Origin: Desulfurococcales archaeon
GTDB taxonomy: Archaea > Thermoproteota > Thermoprotei_A > Sulfolobales > Desulfurococcaceae
NCBI GenBank assembly: GCA_027064845.1
Contig: JAMOPC010000474.1
Location: forward strand, 1 to 6,387
DNA: 6,387 nt
Reading direction: 5' to 3'
Part shown: positions 5,616-6,387 of the stretch, piece after piece
Layout: every line of letters begins with the position of its first letter
Numbering within the stretch: the first letter of the stretch is position 1
The notes under the pieces: generated by a model
What the model was told of the DNA's origin: nothing
Seen by the model: the letters and a program-made list of their open reading frames with translations, nothing else
Databases searched by the model: none
Position numbers and translations under genes: made by a program

Positions 5616-5942
5616 TTATCCCTCTTCAGCCTTCTTCTCAACTATTATTATTGGCGCAAGATTCTCTAATGCATAACCAAGTTTTTTCCGTGCAGAAACA
5701 AGTAGTCTCCAAAGAGTTCCTCGTGAGACACCCATTTTCTTAGCAGCTTCTTCTTGAGTTAATCCATGATAATATACTAGCCTATACGCTTCAAATTCAT
5801 CAGCTTCAATGATTACAGGGCTTCCCCTCTGAGCAGGTAATCCGTTAATTAAAGGAATCCACGTAATTGTTCCTGGAAAACTAAACTCTATTATCCTAGG
5901 TTTCTTAGGTCTACCACCCCTCCATCCATGACGGTGCATCAT
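5616..5942 (-). CDS. UPF0251/DUF134 family helix-turn-helix DNA-binding protein
   Basis: A 108-aa protein with the layout of the UPF0251 (DUF134) family: a basic N-terminus MMHRHGWRGGRPKKPRII, a short beta segment, then an EADEFEAYRLVYYHGL linker (about 46-61) leading into a sigma-region-4-like helix-turn-helix, TQEEAAKKMGVSRGTLWRLL at 62-81, followed by SARKKLGYALE. The motif strongly suggests DNA binding; its target is not known. There are two adjacent ATG codons (5942 and 5939). GGTGAA at 5956-5951, 8 nt before the first, is a good ribosome binding site. The start lies 22 nt after the stop of the prenyl synthase gene on the same strand, with the binding site in the gap and no obvious promoter, so the two are probably one operon. 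No cysteine cluster or C-terminal extra domain is present. Confidence 0.85.
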   Translation of the reverse strand: MMHRHGWRGGRPKKPRIIEFSFPGTITWIPLINGLPAQRGSPVIIEADEFEAYRLVYYHGLTQEEAAKKMGVSRGTLWRLLVSARKKLGYALENLAPIIIVEKKAEEG

Positions 5943-5950
5943 ATGTCTTA

Positions 5951-5956
5951 TTCACC
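5951..5956 (-). promoter_or_regulatory. Ribosome binding site GGTGAA of the DUF134 gene
   Basis: GGTGAA on the minus strand lies 8 nt before the ATG at 5942-5940, between the prenyl synthase stop and this start. Its presence inside the 22-nt gap supports cotranscription with separate translation initiation. Confidence 0.6.
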
Positions 5957-5964
5957 GTAGAAAA

Positions 5965-6387
5965 TTACTTAACACGTTTAACAAATAAGTCAACTAGCCA
6001 GGTAAGCACTTCTTTAGCCTCGGGACATATTTCCTCTGATCCGAGAAGAGCTGTTTTTGCTTCATTAACATAATTCTGCATTTTCTTCAAGCTATAATCA
6101 TAGCTTCCAGTTTCTCTAACTATTCTCCTTACCTCCTCTATGTCATCAATTGTTATTTCTTCTGATTTCTTTTCATTGTAGATTTTCTCTAAGAATCGTT
6201 TCTCTCTTTCCGATCCAAGCTCATATGCTTTCACTATAAGTAGAGTCTTTTTCTTCTCTCTAACATCGCTTCCAACAGGTTTACCAGTAATTTTTGGATC
6301 ACCATAGAGGCCTAAGATATCATCTTGTAGCTGGAAAGCAATTCCTGCTGGAATAGCGTAGCTTGATAACTCTTCGAGAAGCTTTGG
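5965..6387 (-). CDS. Polyprenyl diphosphate synthase (GGPP/FPP synthase type), 5'-truncated by window edge
   Basis: Condenses isopentenyl diphosphate with an allylic diphosphate to make the C15-C20 or longer prenyl chain for archaeal ether lipids; Mg-dependent, all-helical, cytoplasmic or membrane-associated. The last 140 residues are visible and the frame is open to the right edge, so the GTG at 6234 is internal, not the start. Counting from the edge: IAFQLQDDILGLYGD at 16-30 holds the second aspartate-rich region (Asp22, Asp23, third position Gly26, as usual in archaeal enzymes), and TGKPVGSDVREKKKTLL at 35-51 is the conserved GKxxGxDxREGKxT segment, with Lys46 where Gly is usual. The end LVDLFVKRVK resembles other archaeal members. 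The first aspartate-rich motif and chain-length residues are outside the window, so product length cannot be called. Probably cotranscribed with the DUF134 gene 22 nt downstream. Confidence 0.9.
   Translation of the reverse strand, partial: PKLLEELSSYAIPAGIAFQLQDDILGLYGDPKITGKPVGSDVREKKKTLLIVKAYELGSEREKRFLEKIYNEKKSEEITIDDIEEVRRIVRETGSYDYSLKKMQNYVNEAKTALLGSEEICPEAKEVLTWLVDLFVKRVK

Noticed and set aside
6232..6234. GTG as the start of an 89-aa protein on the minus strand
   Set aside because: The frame continues upstream to the right edge and encodes the second aspartate-rich region and KPVGSD segment of a prenyl synthase, so this codon is an internal valine.

Overview
The window looks like chromosomal DNA of a hyperthermophilic crenarchaeon, most likely of the Desulfurococcales and possibly close to Staphylothermus. 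That placement is an inference. It rests on the A+T-rich sequence with AGA/AGG arginine and ATA isoleucine codons, archaeal TATA-type boxes, GGTGA-type ribosome binding sites alternating with apparently leaderless starts, and the gene set: a tungsten-type aldehyde:ferredoxin oxidoreductase, the two-gene mannosylglycerate pathway, an archaeal glutamate dehydrogenase and an archaeal prenyl diphosphate synthase. No rRNA, tRNA, CRISPR array or mobile element was seen.

Layout from left to right. (1) The 3' three quarters of an aldehyde:ferredoxin oxidoreductase gene (+), cut by the left edge. (2) mpgP (-), whose stop lies 2 bp from the AOR stop, and mpgS (+), divergent from mpgP across a short promoter region. 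Together they make the compatible solute mannosylglycerate from GDP-mannose and 3-phosphoglycerate. (3) An A+T-rich promoter region and a glutamate dehydrogenase gene (+). (4) A small MJ1316/DUF504-type protein (-), convergent with GDH, and a two-helix membrane protein of unknown function (+). These two diverge from a single self-complementary TTTAAA box and are flanked on one side by a 24-bp inverted repeat. (5) A UPF0251/DUF134 helix-turn-helix protein (-), convergent with the membrane protein and apparently downstream in an operon with a polyprenyl diphosphate synthase (-) that is cut by the right edge.

Functionally, GDH and AOR fit peptide fermentation. Transamination and glutamate oxidation give 2-oxo acids, and aldehydes derived from these are oxidised to acids with ferredoxin as acceptor. 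MpgS and MpgP supply thermoprotection and osmoprotection, and the prenyl synthase feeds archaeal lipid synthesis. Gene packing is very tight: the three convergent pairs are separated by 2, 12 and 4 bp.

The points most worth a second look are: (a) the AOR appears to have lost both ligands of the dimer-interface metal known from the Pyrococcus furiosus enzyme and has degenerate DxxGL(C/D) motifs, although its Fe-S cysteines are intact; and (b) the divergent promoter at 5258-5314, where one palindromic TATA box sits almost equidistant from two start codons beside an operator-like inverted repeat. I saw no clearly new multi-gene system. Comparisons with P. furiosus and P. horikoshii proteins are from memory and were not computed.
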